Source of the DNA: Lithobates sylvaticus
Lineage: Eukaryota; Chordata; Amphibia; Anura; Ranidae
Direction: 5' to 3'
DNA: 64,000 nucleotides
Assembly: GCA_028564925.1 (NCBI GenBank)
Contig: CM053026.1
Location: 595,134,661 to 595,198,660 of the forward strand
Below, in pieces: positions 23,556 through 36,239 of the stretch. Below the pieces are notes generated by a model. That model made no database searches, was not told the origin of the DNA, and worked only from the letters and a program-made list of their open reading frames with translations. Position 1 is the stretch's first letter, and the number at the start of each line of letters is the position of its first letter. The position numbers and the translations under genes are program-made.

Positions 23556-26248
23556 CACCACTATACTAGATTAGTACAGTTTATCCAGAAAATGCACCAT
23601 TTTAATGCACGAACTGTCCAAAAAATAAAATGTAATTTTGCGCCTTTTAAAAAAAACACACAAATGTTTGAATAGAAATACGCTAGCGCCACCTTGTGTT
23701 CTAAGGGAAGTAAGCTAAAACACAATTTGACGGCACATGTAAAGGCAGTTCAGAATGATTATTATGCTGGTTAATTTGATTTCTGGTTATGTACCAACTT
23801 TAAAAAAAAAATTACATCCCATATAAGTGGCATACAAAAGGGTAATATATGAAATAAATGAAAATACAGTAAGAAAAAAAAAAATGTGCCTTTTCAAAGC
23901 AAATGCATACACTGCTGCCCCCCCCCCCCCCCCCAATTTGGCATGAAGACTGAATACTACTACATACTACTGTATCTTCTGGCACTGATCCCCTATTACT
24001 GGTCATCAATAGAATCAGGGTCACTCTCCACGCTATGTTTATGAAAAAGTCTCAGTAAATGCAGGGTTGAGCGTCTTCTACTTGATCGAGCGTTTTACCT
24101 ATTAATATGATATGCTGTGATCAAATGATCGCAGGTTTTTTTTTTTTTTTTTTTACTACTAAACATTTTTGTAACATATAATGCCTTAAATGATTCCACC
24201 CAGATAACTTTTTTATTTAAGAAAAACTCTGGGATAGTAATAAAGTTTGCACATTACCCCTGCGTAGTTAGTTAGGCAAAACAGCTAAGGTGATTTAAAT
24301 TACAATCGCACACTGTGTACAAAACTCAAAGAATTTTCTCTATCCCTGGGCTCCAGGAGGAGGGAATCTCTGAAGTGGTGACATCACTTCCTGTTGGTAT
24401 TTGTAGTGTTATTATGTGGTGACAATCACCATCATGCCCTGGGAGTCTGAATGAGTGGCAGCGTGGGCGGGACTGTGGGCTGGTATTGGATGAATTAGAC
24501 TTCTGGCTTGTCCAATCTACCAAAGCTTTATAGTGGGTGGACCCATGAGTCTCCGACTTCTGGTCTGATCCACTCACTGTACAGCAAAGTTAGAGGAACA
24601 AGCCAGGATTCTGCCCACTGCAGCAAGAGCTCACTTTACTTAGACAGTAAACAGTCATCAGAAAATATACAGTCTGAATGGGCGGCAATGTGGACGTGTA
24701 TGGGATGAATCAGACTCCTGGCCTATAGTGTAGAGTGGGCAAATCAGACTGGGAGTGTCAGACCATAGTGCCCACCCATTGTTGCGAGCTGTGCAGTAAT
24801 CACCTCACTGCGTGTTTACAGAGAACTACAGGGGGAAATGTGCAAGAACGGTGGCCAGAGGCACAGAGGGCACAGAGGGCACCGGTCTTATGAACAGGAT
24901 ATGAGGGAGAACAGAGGGCCCCTAACAGAATAAAGGTGTAAAAAAGCTTTAAGCATACTTTTTGAATCTTTTTAACGCCTTAAAAAAACATTGGCAGATT
25001 TCTTTAAGAAATGGAGTAAACTATTCCAATTTCTTGTCATGTCAATTTATGTCTTTAAATCAAGAAACCATGATAATCCACAAGGAGTTGCATTGGATAG
25101 CAATCACAACATGCTAGACTACTTTAAACAGCATCTGATTTATATGGCACTTAAGCAGTATGATCATTTATAGTCATCATTAGCTTAACAAAAGGTCATG
25201 TTGATAATGCTAAATATTCAAGGGGCTGAAGAACTAAAGTGAATTATGGGAATGATGATTGCACTGTCACAAAGTCAAGCGAAAGCGATTATACATTTCT
25301 GGTAACTGCAGCATCATTATGCCAAGTAGAGAACACTGGCAACATACTCAGCCACTGAAATGTTCTTGCTTTTCTTTCAAATTTTTCTTTTGCATTTCCC
25401 CGTTAAAGCTATATAAAAAGCACAGCAGATCTTGTTGGGTCACGCATGTTGATAATGCAGACTGGCCCCCCCAAAAAAAGCTGTGTGAGTGGGCCCAGGG
25501 CAGTCATGTTTGAAAATCATAGTCAACCATGACATTTCTTTTTTGTTATAGTTTTTTTTTTTTTTTTAGGAGGCAAGGCCGTTCTGCATGGAGATCTTTG
25601 AAACCCCTTGGTGTCCTTCCAGTGTCCACCTGAGGGACATAATAACCATTCATCCCCTTACCTCCCCCCTGCTCTTTCCACTCCTATTCCTTTCTTTTTT
25701 TATTTACACTCACCACCCTTTCACCCTCCGTCACACATCCACATGCAAACCCTTTTTGTCTAGAATCTTCCCTTACATCTTCTCCTAGAACAAAGATGGA
25801 GAAAACAACCCATGATATGTTCCCTCCTGATTCTTTCCAGATACAAGAGATCAGATTATACATGGTTTATTGTAATGAAAATATCCACAGGCAACCACTA
25901 TTTCGTTCAAAAGTTTAATCATTAATTTTACTCATTCAATGTACGAACAGTTCCTATGTTCTTACCTCACTGTATACCACATTTTTGTACCTTTCTCCCA
26001 GTTTTAGAAATTAAAAAAATAAGAGAAAAAGCTCCAAAATATTTTTCTTTTTATTCTGGAGTTTAGACTTCAGGAGTCCAAAGAGCTCCGAGAACGGTGG
26101 GACATAAAAGTCATAAATAAAAAGACCCCTGGTGGATAATTTGGTTAGCAGATTTGGCTATAAGAATCGTCATGCTTTTTTTTTTTTGCACATTTTTCCC
26201 CTGACATGAGAAAGGAGAGCGGCCAGAGGCTCCAGGCACCATATTTTC
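23556..26248. other. Long intron stretch; local internal duplication at 24440-24725
   Basis: A C run lies at 23921-23934, T runs at 24138-24153 and 25551-25568. The block GTCTGAATGAGTGGCAGCGTG near 24445 recurs diverged near 24672 (GTCTGAATGGGCGGCAATGTG), each followed by GGATGAATYAGACTYCTGGC. No exon recognised. Confidence 0.5.
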
Positions 26249-27497
26249 TTAACCACTTCTATACTGGGCACTTACACACCTTCCTGCCCAGACCAATTTT
26301 CAGCGCTGTCGCACTTTGAATGACAATTGTGCGGTCATGCTACACTGTACCCAAACTCATTTTTATCATTTTGTTCCCCCAAATAGAGCTTTCTTTTGGT
26401 GGTATTTGATCACCTCTGCGGTTTTTATTTTTTGCTAAATAAAAAAAAAGACAGAAAATTTTGAAAAAAATAAAAGTTTTGATTTTGTTTCGGTTATAAA
26501 ATTTTGTAAAGTAAGTTTTCTCTTTCACTGATGAGGCAGCACCAATGAGCGGGCACTGAAATGCAGCACTGATGGGCACTCATGGGTGGCACTGATAGGC
26601 AGCACTGATATGAGGCACTGGCAGCGGTAGGCATTGTGAGTGGGCACTGATTGGCAGCTGCCTGGGCACAGATTTGCATTTCGCTGGGGGTCTGGGGGGG
26701 GGGGCATACCTGGTGGTCCAGTGTGGATTGCCATCCTGGTGGTCCTGGGCGGGGTCCGAGGGGGGGGGTGCGCGCTGAGGAAGTGAGGAAAAGCCGATCA
26801 CCTGCTCTTCCTGTTTACATAGTGATGAGCCGTGATTGGACAAAGCTGATCACGTGGTAAAGAGCCTCCGTCGCGATGACTGCCGACAACAAGCGATCGT
26901 GAGCCGGAGACACAGAACAGGGACGAGTGTGTGTTAACACACTTCCCTGTTCTGAGAGGAGTGACAGATCGTGTGTTCCTATTAGCTAGGAACCACGATC
27001 CGTCACTTCCTCTAGTTAGTCCCCTCCCCCTTCAGTTAGAATCACATCCCAGGGAACACAGTTAACACCTAGATCGGCCTCTAGTGTTAACCCCTTCACT
27101 GCCAGTGAAATTTTTACAGTAATCATTGCAGTTTTATAGCATTGATCGCTGTATTAATTCCAATGGTCCCAAAAATGTGTCAAAATTGTCAATGTGTCCG
27201 CCATAATGTCGCAGTCATGATAAAAAAAATAAATTAAAAAAAAATAAAATAAAAAACGCAGATCGCCACCATTACTAGTATGTATTGTAGCAAAAAGTAC
27301 AAAATAGTTTTTTTGTTTTTTTCAAAATTTTCGCTATTTTTTTGTTTATAGCGCAAAAAATAAAAACCACAGAGGCAATCAAAAATCAAATACCACCAAA
27401 AGAAAGCTCTATTTGTGGGAAAAAAAGGACGTCAATTTTTGTTTGGGTGCAATGTTGCACGACCGCGCAATTGTCAGTTAGTTAAAGCGACGCAGCC
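26249..27497. repeat. P element with an internal GGCACTGAT minisatellite
   Basis: Starts TTAACCACTTCTATACTGGGC. The left arm contains AAATAGAGCTTTCTTTTGGTG and the right arm its complement near 27396-27416, so the element is a large inverted structure. Between the arms is a degenerate tandem array. The right end fades at GTTAAAGCGACGCAGCC. Confidence 0.7.
26526..26680. repeat. Degenerate short tandem repeat
   Basis: Repeats of GGCAGCACTGAT / GGGCACTGAT, about 10-20 bp per unit, interspersed with GAGGCACTGGC variants. Confidence 0.65.
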
Positions 27498-28015
27498 TAA
27501 AGCTAAGGGAGTACAGATTGCACGTCATTTACATGTTTTTTATAGCTACGGGAGATCAGCAAACAGATAATCACTGGCAGCACCCACAGATGAGAAGCCG
27601 GGGGGGGGGGGGTATGGAGACAGTTCCAGGGGCCACAGAAAAGGATCAGATGGCTGTACAGCCACCAGATTGCTTTTTATTGAGCAGATGTCCTTCAAGG
27701 TTGAATGACACCCAGGAGGGAGCATCACCATGGTGTGCCCTTCATTGACAGTGTACAATTAAAAAAGTATGGCCAAAGCTTTTTTGGTCATACTTCCCTA
27801 TTGGGTCATAAGAGAGCACTTGTTTTTACACTCCTGTGACCCAAATTCAGCTGACGGGACACTGCAGCCATATAAATGTGTATATATGTGTGTGCTTTTG
27901 CTATTCCACACTTCTCCTTAAGTTATCATGTCAACAATGCAACAGAATGATGTAGTTTGCCTTTAAAATAAATGTTGTGCTGCGTAACTTAATACTGTAC
28001 AACTTATAACTCTTA
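27498..28015. other. Intron with a K-like scrap
   Basis: G run at 27600-27611. The block around 27756-27840 (AAGTATGGCCAAAGCTTTTT, ACTCCTGTGACCCAA) resembles 40455-40545. No gene. Confidence 0.45.
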
Positions 28016-28018
28016 TAA

Positions 28019-28421
28019 GGGCTCTTTCACACGGACGGACCGTATGTCCGTTTTTCATCCATCCGTTTTCGGATGAAAAACGGACATACAGGTATCCCTA
28101 TGGGATAGCGGGTGTCAGCGGATGAGCATCCGCTGACACCCGCTCTCGTCCGTGCCCACTATGCTCCGTTTCTGCAGACGGAGGAAAACCCCATTTTTTC
28201 ATCCGTCTGCAGAGCGGATCGGGTGACGGCGGACTCTACGGTCTGTCGTCACACAATCCCCCATAGGGGAGAGCGGCGCTCTGACAGGTCCGTCCCTGCA
28301 CGGAGTGCAGAGACGGACCTGTCATCTTCCTGCTCAGCGGAGATCGCTCCGGCGATCCCCGCTGAGCAAGCGGCTATCCACGGGGCGGATCTGCACTGAT
28401 CCACCCTGTGTGAAAGAGCCC
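28019..28421. repeat. H element, CGGACGGACC subfamily, TAA duplication
   Basis: GGGCTCTTTCACACGGACGG and CTGTGTGAAAGAGCCC ends, TAA at 28016-28018 and 28422-28424. Interior hairpins in series include GTATGTCCGTTTTTCATCC with its complement, and GGGTGTCAGCGGATG/CATCCGCTGACACCC. The frame at 28112-28399 only reflects GC-rich palindromes. Confidence 0.8.
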
Positions 28422-28424
28422 TAA

Positions 28425-28950
28425 GACTTTAGACCAATTGCATATAACAGTTTTTGCAGCTATCATCTGATCTGCCAGGATTGGTTGTTTTTTATATCTA
28501 TAACTTGGTTCTGTTAAACCCTGACGTGTCCATTATGGGAGGTTTTGGCTTTCATGGCAGAAATTGAAACTTTTTTTGATGTTAAAGTGGATACTTTAGT
28601 TAAATGAACCAATACCTAACAGTGAAGATTTTCTATATTAGAAGGAAAATATAAAAATGTTAATTTTGCACAAGCAGTACCCTTTTCCTTGAATTCCTCT
28701 TGAAAAATAGTAGTGCACTTCCTGACATATGGCTGTGCCTTGGCACTCCTGTAGTGCGAGATCATCTAAGGCCCTGCTGTTTCCGACTGAGGTCTAGTTA
28801 TGTCACTACTTTGTTGCTCACTGTTCTCCTTACTGAAAGGAATTCTGGAGAGGAAACTATATATTGGGAAAGAATCTTCCAGCTTCCGTGTCATTCACTG
28901 TGTGAATCCGTGCTTTTTGTATTACACATTATTTGCATGCATTCATTCAC
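28425..28950. other. Intron, nothing recognised
   Basis: No supported feature. Confidence 0.5.
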
Positions 28951-29460
28951 TTAAAGTGTTACTAAACCCAGGACCCTGCATTTACTATAATTGGTCTCCC
29001 ACAATACACAGAACATGGAAAAGCAATTATTTTAGTAAATATAAACGTCAAAATACCTTTTCTCATCAGCAGTATATAGCAGTCATATGACTTCTATCAG
29101 TGTCTGGTTAAAGCTTGTAGGAGGAGTTTTCATTCTACTTTGACTGTCCTATGAGCTGCAGGACCCCTGACCCTTTGTCTGGACAAAGCAGATTGGCCCT
29201 GTGCTGATCACATGCACCCTTCGAAGTTAAAAAAAAAAAAAAAAGACTCTCTAGCAATACACACCAAACTGAGCATGTGCAGTGTGACTCCAAAGGCACA
29301 GTCTTATTAAGGAATGGTTGGGAACAGTGGAAGGGGAGGATCACACAGCCTTTTTACACAATGCAGGAGGATTAAACCCGTAGGTTACACAATAAGACTA
29401 ACAAGCATGCTTTACTGCATATACAGACTGATTTTACTGTTGTGGGTTTAGTAACACTAA
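28951..29460. repeat. K element, AGTGTTACTAAACCCA ends
   Basis: Left TTAAAGTGTTACTAAACCCA, right TGGGTTTAGTAACACTAA. The right TTAA reads CTAA, one change from expected. A 510-bp non-coding interior with an A run at 29229-29244. Confidence 0.75.
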
Positions 29461-31321
29461 CTTGGGAAAAGAAAACTTAAAGCTAGGACAACTTTAAAAG
29501 ACGATTCAATAGGAGGTGTGCCAGGGAACAACAAAAACTTCGAAGCACAGAACAGAATTGGGAATTAGGGAACTAAGATCCGATTGCTGGAGTATACAAA
29601 AACGTATGTGTAAGAAGCTAGGGGCTAGCTCAGCTGACTCTACTCCACCAGTAACTAAAATCTGCCCTTCGGTGGACTGACAAAAGTTGTGGGACATATT
29701 TATAAAGCAGTGAATTTGACATTCGCCAAACATTTCCAGAAGGTTAATCATTCCCTATAATTTAAAAACACATGTACCAGGTAGATTTACCAGCAGGGAA
29801 TCCTGTACATATGCCCATATAGTGTGAGTCAATACAAAACTCAAGAAAACCTAAATAATTTTATTTTGTTTCTGTATACGCATATTCTGTTGACTACCTC
29901 TCCACCTAAAACTAGAAGGCTTTAATAAACGAATATCATATTGCTGTTAGTTGCAACATCTAGAATAGAAGCTGGGTGCTTCGATGAAATGAAGTACAAA
30001 ATGGAGTTGGCAGACTCCGTGCCCCATGCCCATGTATAGTCATTGGCTTGATGGACGCTCAATATAACTAATACACGAGATGTACACAAGCTGAACAGAA
30101 CGATCTCCGAACCTAAATCATACTGCTGGCACCAAATTACTGCTTCTATAATGAAAGCATTAGTTGGCCTCTGATGGATCCTAGATTCGACCGGTGTGCC
30201 CCTGGAATAGTTCATGAATTTGCTCAACAGGGAAAATAAGTGCGTAACACTTTATAAAGGAATTACTGACTGGCAGCCATATTTAAACCAAACTAACAAA
30301 AATATAGTACATTATCTTATTTGTAAGCATTAAGCTAGACTCAATGAGAGATAGTAACACAGTTGCTTATCAAATAAAATATAAAATGTGTATTAAAAAA
30401 ACGTTAGCAAAAATCTTTAGGTCTGTTGTGTGACCAAATCAGCTGCTTGGGTTTTGTACCGTCATTGTGCCAAATTGTGACCGTCTGCCCATTTCCTGTG
30501 CGGCAAACAGACTAATTTAGCAAATAAATTCAACTTAATGGGCGCAGAACTTGTTAGAAACATTAGGGGCATTTTTTAAACGTGTACAGAAGTTTGGTTG
30601 CCAATTTACTACACAAACTTCTTACAGAGAACAAATCTGTTCTAACTTGCATTAGAAATAAAATAAACTACAGATAAGCTATGGAAACAATAAGATTGGG
30701 GCATTTTTCAAAACATACACCCTATACCTAAATATTTCTTTTAAATAATAAAATAAAAAAATGGCTACAAATAAATTATTTAATAGTAACCTAACAAATC
30801 GTCTATAGGGCCTATGTATAAACAGGGACCGAAACGTACTGGCACACAATAACCTTACTTTGTAAAGTTACAACACTACAGCTCAAGGGGTAACCTTTCG
30901 GAATATTAAAAATGACAGTACAAAGCCACAGACGAAGCACTCAGGATTAGCTATATTTAAACTATATCTCGATCGTTGCATAGCGACTTGCTATTTTTAT
31001 TTATGTGAGCTGTAAAGTGGTTAACCAGAGTGCTTGGTAAGCTTGTGAAAATTGTAAAGCGTTTAACATTCAGCAAAATAATTGCAAGACAAACCTGCAG
31101 TAAAATCTGTCTGCAGTCTAGCACACCTAAATTAATGGCTAGCAGTATCAAAGCACATTTTTGGCAATAACTGATAAACTGCACAAAAATGAAATGAATA
31201 CTGATGGGACTGTATTCAGGGAGTGATATCTGAGAAAAAGGAGAATATTTTCTTCTGAATCAAAAATACTAACAACATACCCGCGGTTAGACATTTTCCA
31301 CAATAAAAGCCAAATACTCAC
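29461..31321. other. Intron just downstream of the gamma exon
   Basis: Relatively free of recognised repeats compared with the rest of the window. The frame at 29922-30227 (minus) does not match any FBXW7 exon. The lack of insertions next to the gamma exon may reflect constraint, but that is a guess. Confidence 0.45.
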
Positions 31322-31468
31322 CCGTCTGCGGCAAAAAGGCAGGCCGTGAGCTATGATGCTGATACAAAAGGTCTTCATCACGGTTTGGTTTGGCAAACTT
31401 TCTTTAGTGCTTGTAAGATCAATGGGGACCAAATCATAATTTAGGGTAGCTTTATCAGACTTGGACAT
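31322..31468 (-). CDS. FBXW7: FBXW7 isoform gamma, first coding exon (49 codons)
   Basis: FBXW7 is the substrate receptor of an SCF E3 ligase that binds phospho-degrons in cyclin E, MYC, NOTCH and others. Its isoforms differ only at the N-terminus; gamma is the nucleolar form in mammals. The exon encodes MSKSDKATLNYDLVP... and ends GLPFCRRR. From memory the mammalian gamma exon begins MSKPGKPTLNHGLVP and ends AQGLPFCRRR, so the match spans the full length. The ATG is at 31468-31466. The last codon CGG is followed directly by GTGAGT (31321-31316), and the 147 bases leave phase 0, which lets MKRKLDHG follow. F-box and WD40 exons lie off the left edge. Gene-internal start is supported by homology; the open frame continues upstream, so a longer start is possible. 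Confidence 0.93.
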
Positions 31469-31675
31469 CCTTGAGTGACTCTTGCTCGCCGATACTAACA
31501 TACAGAAACGTTCATATTCACCATCTGATGGCTTCCTGTACAGAAGAGCCCAAAGTGGCTCTCGAAAATCCCAAGGCCTTCTCTTCCTGTCTTTCAAGTT
31601 GTCCCTGTGCTGTTCTGACCTATGTGTGGCTGAAGTACATGCTGTCCGAGTATAGCAAGGAATTATAAACTCCAA
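31469..31675 (-). other. FBXW7: Open frame upstream of the gamma start (69 codons)
   Basis: The reading frame of the gamma exon stays open for 69 codons upstream to an ATG at 31675-31673 (MEFIIPCYTR...). It includes a basic patch, KDRKRR, at about residues 28-32. If translated it would give a 118-residue N-terminal segment. I do not recall this extension in mammals, and it could simply be 5' untranslated sequence that lacks stops. Confidence 0.35.
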
Positions 31676-31800
31676 ATGGGGAGCAGACTGCTCCTGTCAT
31701 TCAGGCAGCTGCCAGTCCCTCCCATAGCAAGAGAGGAGCAATTACTGTACAGTATAATGTGGTCTGCCCCTTCACTAGTCACACTGCAAAGTTTGCATTC
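31676..31800 (-). promoter_or_regulatory. Possible gamma-exon promoter region
   Basis: Position alone suggests a promoter, since gamma is an alternative first exon. Visible sites are CAGCTG (31706-31711), an E-box of the muscle bHLH type, and AT-rich TTTATAATT on the minus strand near 31662-31670. In mammals gamma is enriched in muscle, which makes the E-box suggestive only. Confidence 0.25.
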
Positions 31801-33365
31801 CACAAGTGGTCCACCTCAAGACACTAACATTTATAAAAGGGAGACAGGTGGTGAGGTCTGAATTCCTACACGACCCCAAAAAAAAAAAAAAAAAAATGTT
31901 TAACAATAGTAAATATTTTATTACTTATTTTTTTCAGCTTTTTGTTTAAATAATTTATACGATACAACAAAGAGTTGTTATTGTAAATTTTGTTTTTATT
32001 ACGTAAGCGAAGAATACTGACACATCAATTTATTTGATGAGTGAATGTCCGTCCTTGATATGAAGGTAGAATAGGTGACAGACCTAAAATAAAATTCCAA
32101 CTTCAGAAAAAATAAATGTATTTTATCCTCTGCTGCCCTCTGGTGGTACAATCTAAAAACGCAGAAATTACACTTCAGACAGTTTTAAATAACCGGCTGA
32201 AATCGCCAGGCACCATTTCTAATTGGATCTGTAGTTATTTCATAGAAATAGCCAGAAACTGATCGATAATTGCAGACTGTTGCATACTTGTGTTATTTAA
32301 TGATACCTGTATACAGTGTAAATATAGGTGTAATGCATAAGATTATAAAGTAGAATAGGCAAAACTATTTTTTTTCTTATTTTGAAAAGAATAAGGGAGG
32401 GTTAGAACTCCTGTTATTTATTTTGTCCCCATCTGTGTCCTATTGGGAAGAGTTACCTTCATTTCCTTTCCCATTACAAGAGGGAAAAAAAAATCATCAA
32501 ATTGAGGGAATCCCTTGGGGACTCTCAGGTCACCAGAACTCCTTATTGGAAGATTTCCCCTCTATTACTTTTCTGGGGACAACCCTAAATTTGGAATTTT
32601 CTTTTACTTTTGATAATAATGATAAACCTAACCAATGGAGAGCGGGTGAAGCTCCCTAACGGGGGCACAGACGCCACAGAAACTTGACAGGGGTTCTACA
32701 TCCTCTCCCCAAAAGTTTTGCCTCTAAAATTTCTTCACAATTGTATAAAATCTCAATTGTCTATATGCAATGCTGGAACAAGAGTAGAGAACTCCATTTG
32801 TGGAAGTATTTAAACTATGCAGTTTTGGGTTAGACGCTGGCATTTTGGGACATTTCTGAAATGCTTGCATTAAGTGCCTGTCCCAAGGATCTGTGAGGTG
32901 GCTCTGCTGATCTGAACAGCTGCTGAAGATACAAGAGGAAAGACAGCAAGCTGACAGTTGTTCCCCGAAGAATGTAGCTGCTCATTAGCCGCTTGTGCTG
33001 TGGTAGCACCTTTTTTCTGGACTATGTGAAGAATGGCGAAGCACAACAGGTAGGTTAGACATTCCATGGATGCCACATTACGTGGCCCTAGATTAACGTT
33101 TCTCTGGAAAGACGTTGTGGTTTACAAACATGTTTTCTGAGATTGCAGAAGTCAATGTCTGCAGAAAAGCACCTCACTAAGAATAGATGACGGCCAAAAT
33201 AAGAGCAGGGTGATATAGGGTAAAACCATCACAACGAATATACGCACGGCATTCCAACATCATAACGGGTATGCACATTAGACCGACAGTATCAAAGGCA
33301 AAAAGTACTTAACGTGATAGTAAATGCTGGAGAGAAAAAAAAAAAAAAGGTCCGGCCCCCAGCAA
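31801..33365. other. Intron, nothing recognised
   Basis: A run at 31878-31896. The frames at 32423-32659 and 32870-33076 have no recognised family. The reading GAAGAGTTACC...GGGACAACCC near 32445-32585 hints at decayed LINE text but is too short to call. Confidence 0.45.
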
Positions 33366-33725
33366 GATAATGTTATAATGTGCTAGTATGCATCGTTTAC
33401 TAGCACAGTATGAGAGACTTGCCTTAAAGCAAAGCCCTCCAGCGACACGCTGTTACCGCTGTTCCACCTTCACCATGTCTTCTTTCGATGTTCGGCTGCT
33501 TGAATGGCCAAGCCACCATAACGTCACTCCTGTGCATGAGTGTGGGAATCATGACCGTGGCACAGGGCTCCGAAGAGACGGCATGAGAATGCCGACCTTT
33601 TAGAGTGCATGCACTGGTAAGAGCACCAGCTGCTACTTACTGCAATATCTACTAATAAGGTGCACGTTAAGGAGATTTTAAATTTTACCTACAGGTAAGC
33701 TTTATTATAAGCTTACCTGATGGTG
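33366..33725. repeat. K/S element, diverged
   Basis: Left hairpin TGCTAGTATGCATCG...TACTAGCACA, right hairpin TACCTACAGGTAAGC...GCTTACCTGATGG, in the same order as in 38285-38672. Confidence 0.6.
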
Positions 33726-34056
33726 AAGGTAACAAACAAGTTTACTCATACTTTAAAGAATATGTAAGCCCAACATTTCAAATTCCTGATATGTGCCTGC
33801 TGTACTATGTACTTGTAACCAGTTCTCTTTATATTGCTTCATTTGTGTGAAATTTCTGGTCTTCCTGCCAATCCCTCTGCTGTCCTATTAAAAAATGATC
33901 CCGCTAGGCATGAATGCACAGCGTGGTCAGTTCTCTAGCTATGCTGGGAACTCAAGTCTGTTCTTCAATAATCAGACTTGTCCTAACACGCCCCCCCTGC
34001 ACAGCTTTTCACTGGGAAGATCAGTTTACTGCTGTTTCTTCTCCCCTCGGCTATTA

Positions 34057-34460
34057 GGCCCCTTTCAGACGAGGCGGACTCCGCTTGCACGGAGCCCGCC
34101 TCTGTCCGTCGGCTCAGCGGGAGATCTGTCCGTTGATCTCCGCTGAGCCGGCGGATGACAAGTCCCTCTCTGCTCACTGAGCGGGGAGGGGCTTGCGAGC
34201 GCCGCTGATCTCTATGGAGAGATCGGATGAAAACGGACAGTGTGTCCGTTTTCACCCGATCTCACCCGATCCGATCCGCCAGCGACGGAACTGGACGTGT
34301 GGCCCATACGTCTGCTTTTGGCGGATCGGACCGGATCGGATGTCAGCGGACATGTCTACGCTGACATCCGACGCTCCATAGAGTAACATGGAGCGCCCGT
34401 TCAGATCCGCCGTCAAAACTGACAGGCGGATCTGAACGGGCCGTCCGTGTGAAAGGGGCC
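34057..34460. repeat. H element, CGGACTCCGC subfamily
   Basis: GGCCCCTTTCAGACGAGGC and CCGTGTGAAAGGGGCC ends, TTA before the left end; the right flank has lost the duplication. Hairpins in series: CGGCTCAGCGGGAGATC/GATCTCCGCTGAGCCG and GTTCAGATCCGCC/GGCGGATCTGAAC. Confidence 0.75.
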
Positions 34461-34567
34461 TGTTTTTTTCTGTTTTTTTTTTTAATATGTATACGCAAAT
34501 TTTTTTGCCTTTCATTTCCATTTTAAACTGCATGGCTTCTTTTACAAGGTGAGGGTTTATATATACA

Positions 34568-36225
34568 TTAACTCAAGCCCCGGAAGGTTTTACCCACTTC
34601 CTGACCAGGCCATGCTGCGATACAGCACCATGTTGCTTTAACCTCTTCCCGACCGCCTCACACAGATATACTGCGGCAGAAGGGCACGTACAGGCAGATT
34701 AATGTACCTGTACGTGGCCCTTTAAGAGGCGACTTGCGTGCGTGTGCCCGCTGGGAGCTCCGTGATCACGGGTCCCGCGGACTCGATGTCCTCAGGGATA
34801 CCCACAATCGTCTAACGTTGAGGAACAATGGGGAGCTGCTAATGTAAACAAGCATCTCCCCGTTCTGCCTAATGACTTGTTCACTGATCACAGCTCCCTG
34901 TAATCGGGAGCCGTGATCAGTGTAGTTTCACACACAGCCCCTCCCCCCCACAGTTAGAATCACTCCCTAGGACATACTTAACCCCTACTGCGCCACCTAG
35001 TGGTTAACCCCTTCACTGTCAGTCAAATTTACACAGTAATCAATGCATTTTTAATCGTACTGATCGCTTTATAAACATGAATGGTCCCAAAATTGCACCA
35101 AAATTGTCCGGCGTGTCCGCCATAATTTCGCAGGCACAATTTGAAGCTGATTGCTGCCATTACTAGTAAAAAAAAAAAAAAAAAATCAATAAAAGTGCCA
35201 TAAAAACTATCCCCCATTTTGTAGACGCTATAACTTTTGCGCAAACCAATCAAACGCTTATTCTGATTTTTTTTACCAAAAATATGTATAAGAAAAGGCA
35301 TCGGTCTTAACTGAGGGAAAAAAAACATTATTTTTAGATATTTTTTGGGGATATTTATTATAGCGAAAAGTAAAAAAATAATGTGTTTTTTTTTTTTCAA
35401 AATTGTCACTTTTTTGTTTATAGCGCAAAAGATAAAAAAAAAAAAAAACGCAGAGGTGATCAAATACCATCAAAAGAAAGCTTTATTTGTGGGGGGAAAA
35501 AGGACGTAAATTTTGTTTGGGAGCCACGTCGCACAATTGTCAGTTAAAGCGACGCAGTGCCGAATCGCAAAAAGTGCTCTGGTACGGGGCTTAAGAGGTT
35601 AACTGACAATTTGAAAAAATTCAAATAAAATAGGGTATATTGATTGGTTCACGCAAAAGTTATAGCGTCTACAAACTATGGGATATTTTTATGGCATCTT
35701 TTTTTTTTTTTTTTACTAGTAGTAGCGGTGATCAGCAATTCTTAGCGGGACTGCAACATTGCGGCAGACAGATCGGACACTTGACACTTTTTTAGGACCA
35801 GTGACATTTAAGCAGCTTTCAGTGCTATAAAAATGCACTGATCCCTGTATAAATGACACTGGCAGGGAAAAGGTTAACACTAGGGGGCGATCAAATGGTT
35901 AAATGTGTTTCCTGGGAGGCGTTTAACTGTGGGAGGGGAGTGTTACACTGGTGGAAAAGAGATCGTGATTCAGCCTAGCAATAACACGATCTCTCACCTT
36001 TCCTCCCTGAAAGATCAGCGGTGTGCTTTGTTTACATCGGCGTACGATCCGTCTCGCCTGTGAACGATCGGCAGGTCGCGGAAGCCACCGCGGTTGCTGG
36101 ATCCGCTGGTAAGTCCCCGATATGACCAGCGGCGTTTCCCCTAAACCATGTACAGGTACGCGATTTTGCGCACCCCACCCGGGCCACCCTGCCGCAGTTG
36201 ATGTACGTGGGGCGGTCCGGAAGCG
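34568..36225. repeat. P element (outer copy) split by a second P element
   Basis: The outer copy runs opposite to 20496-21462. Its left piece is 34568-34636 and continues at 35603 with CTGACAATTTG, exactly where undamaged copies read GCTTTAACTGACAATTG. The right part carries CAAAAGTTATAGCGTCTAC and ATCAGCAATTC blocks and fades near 36225. Confidence 0.7.
34637..35602. repeat. P element (inner copy), TTAA at both ends
   Basis: Starts TTAACCTCTTCCCGACC and ends TTAAGAGGTTAA. Same marker blocks as 20496-21462, in the same orientation and at near-equal length (966 against 967 bp). It sits in a TTAA of the outer copy. Confidence 0.75.
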
Positions 36226-36239
36226 GTGATGTTTAGTAA

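Noticed and set aside
28112-28399. 95-codon GC-rich frame
   Set aside because: Lies wholly inside the hairpins of an H element.
31676-31800. TATA box of the gamma promoter
   Set aside because: TTTATAATT falls at or inside the upstream open frame and is weak; not claimed as a TATA box.
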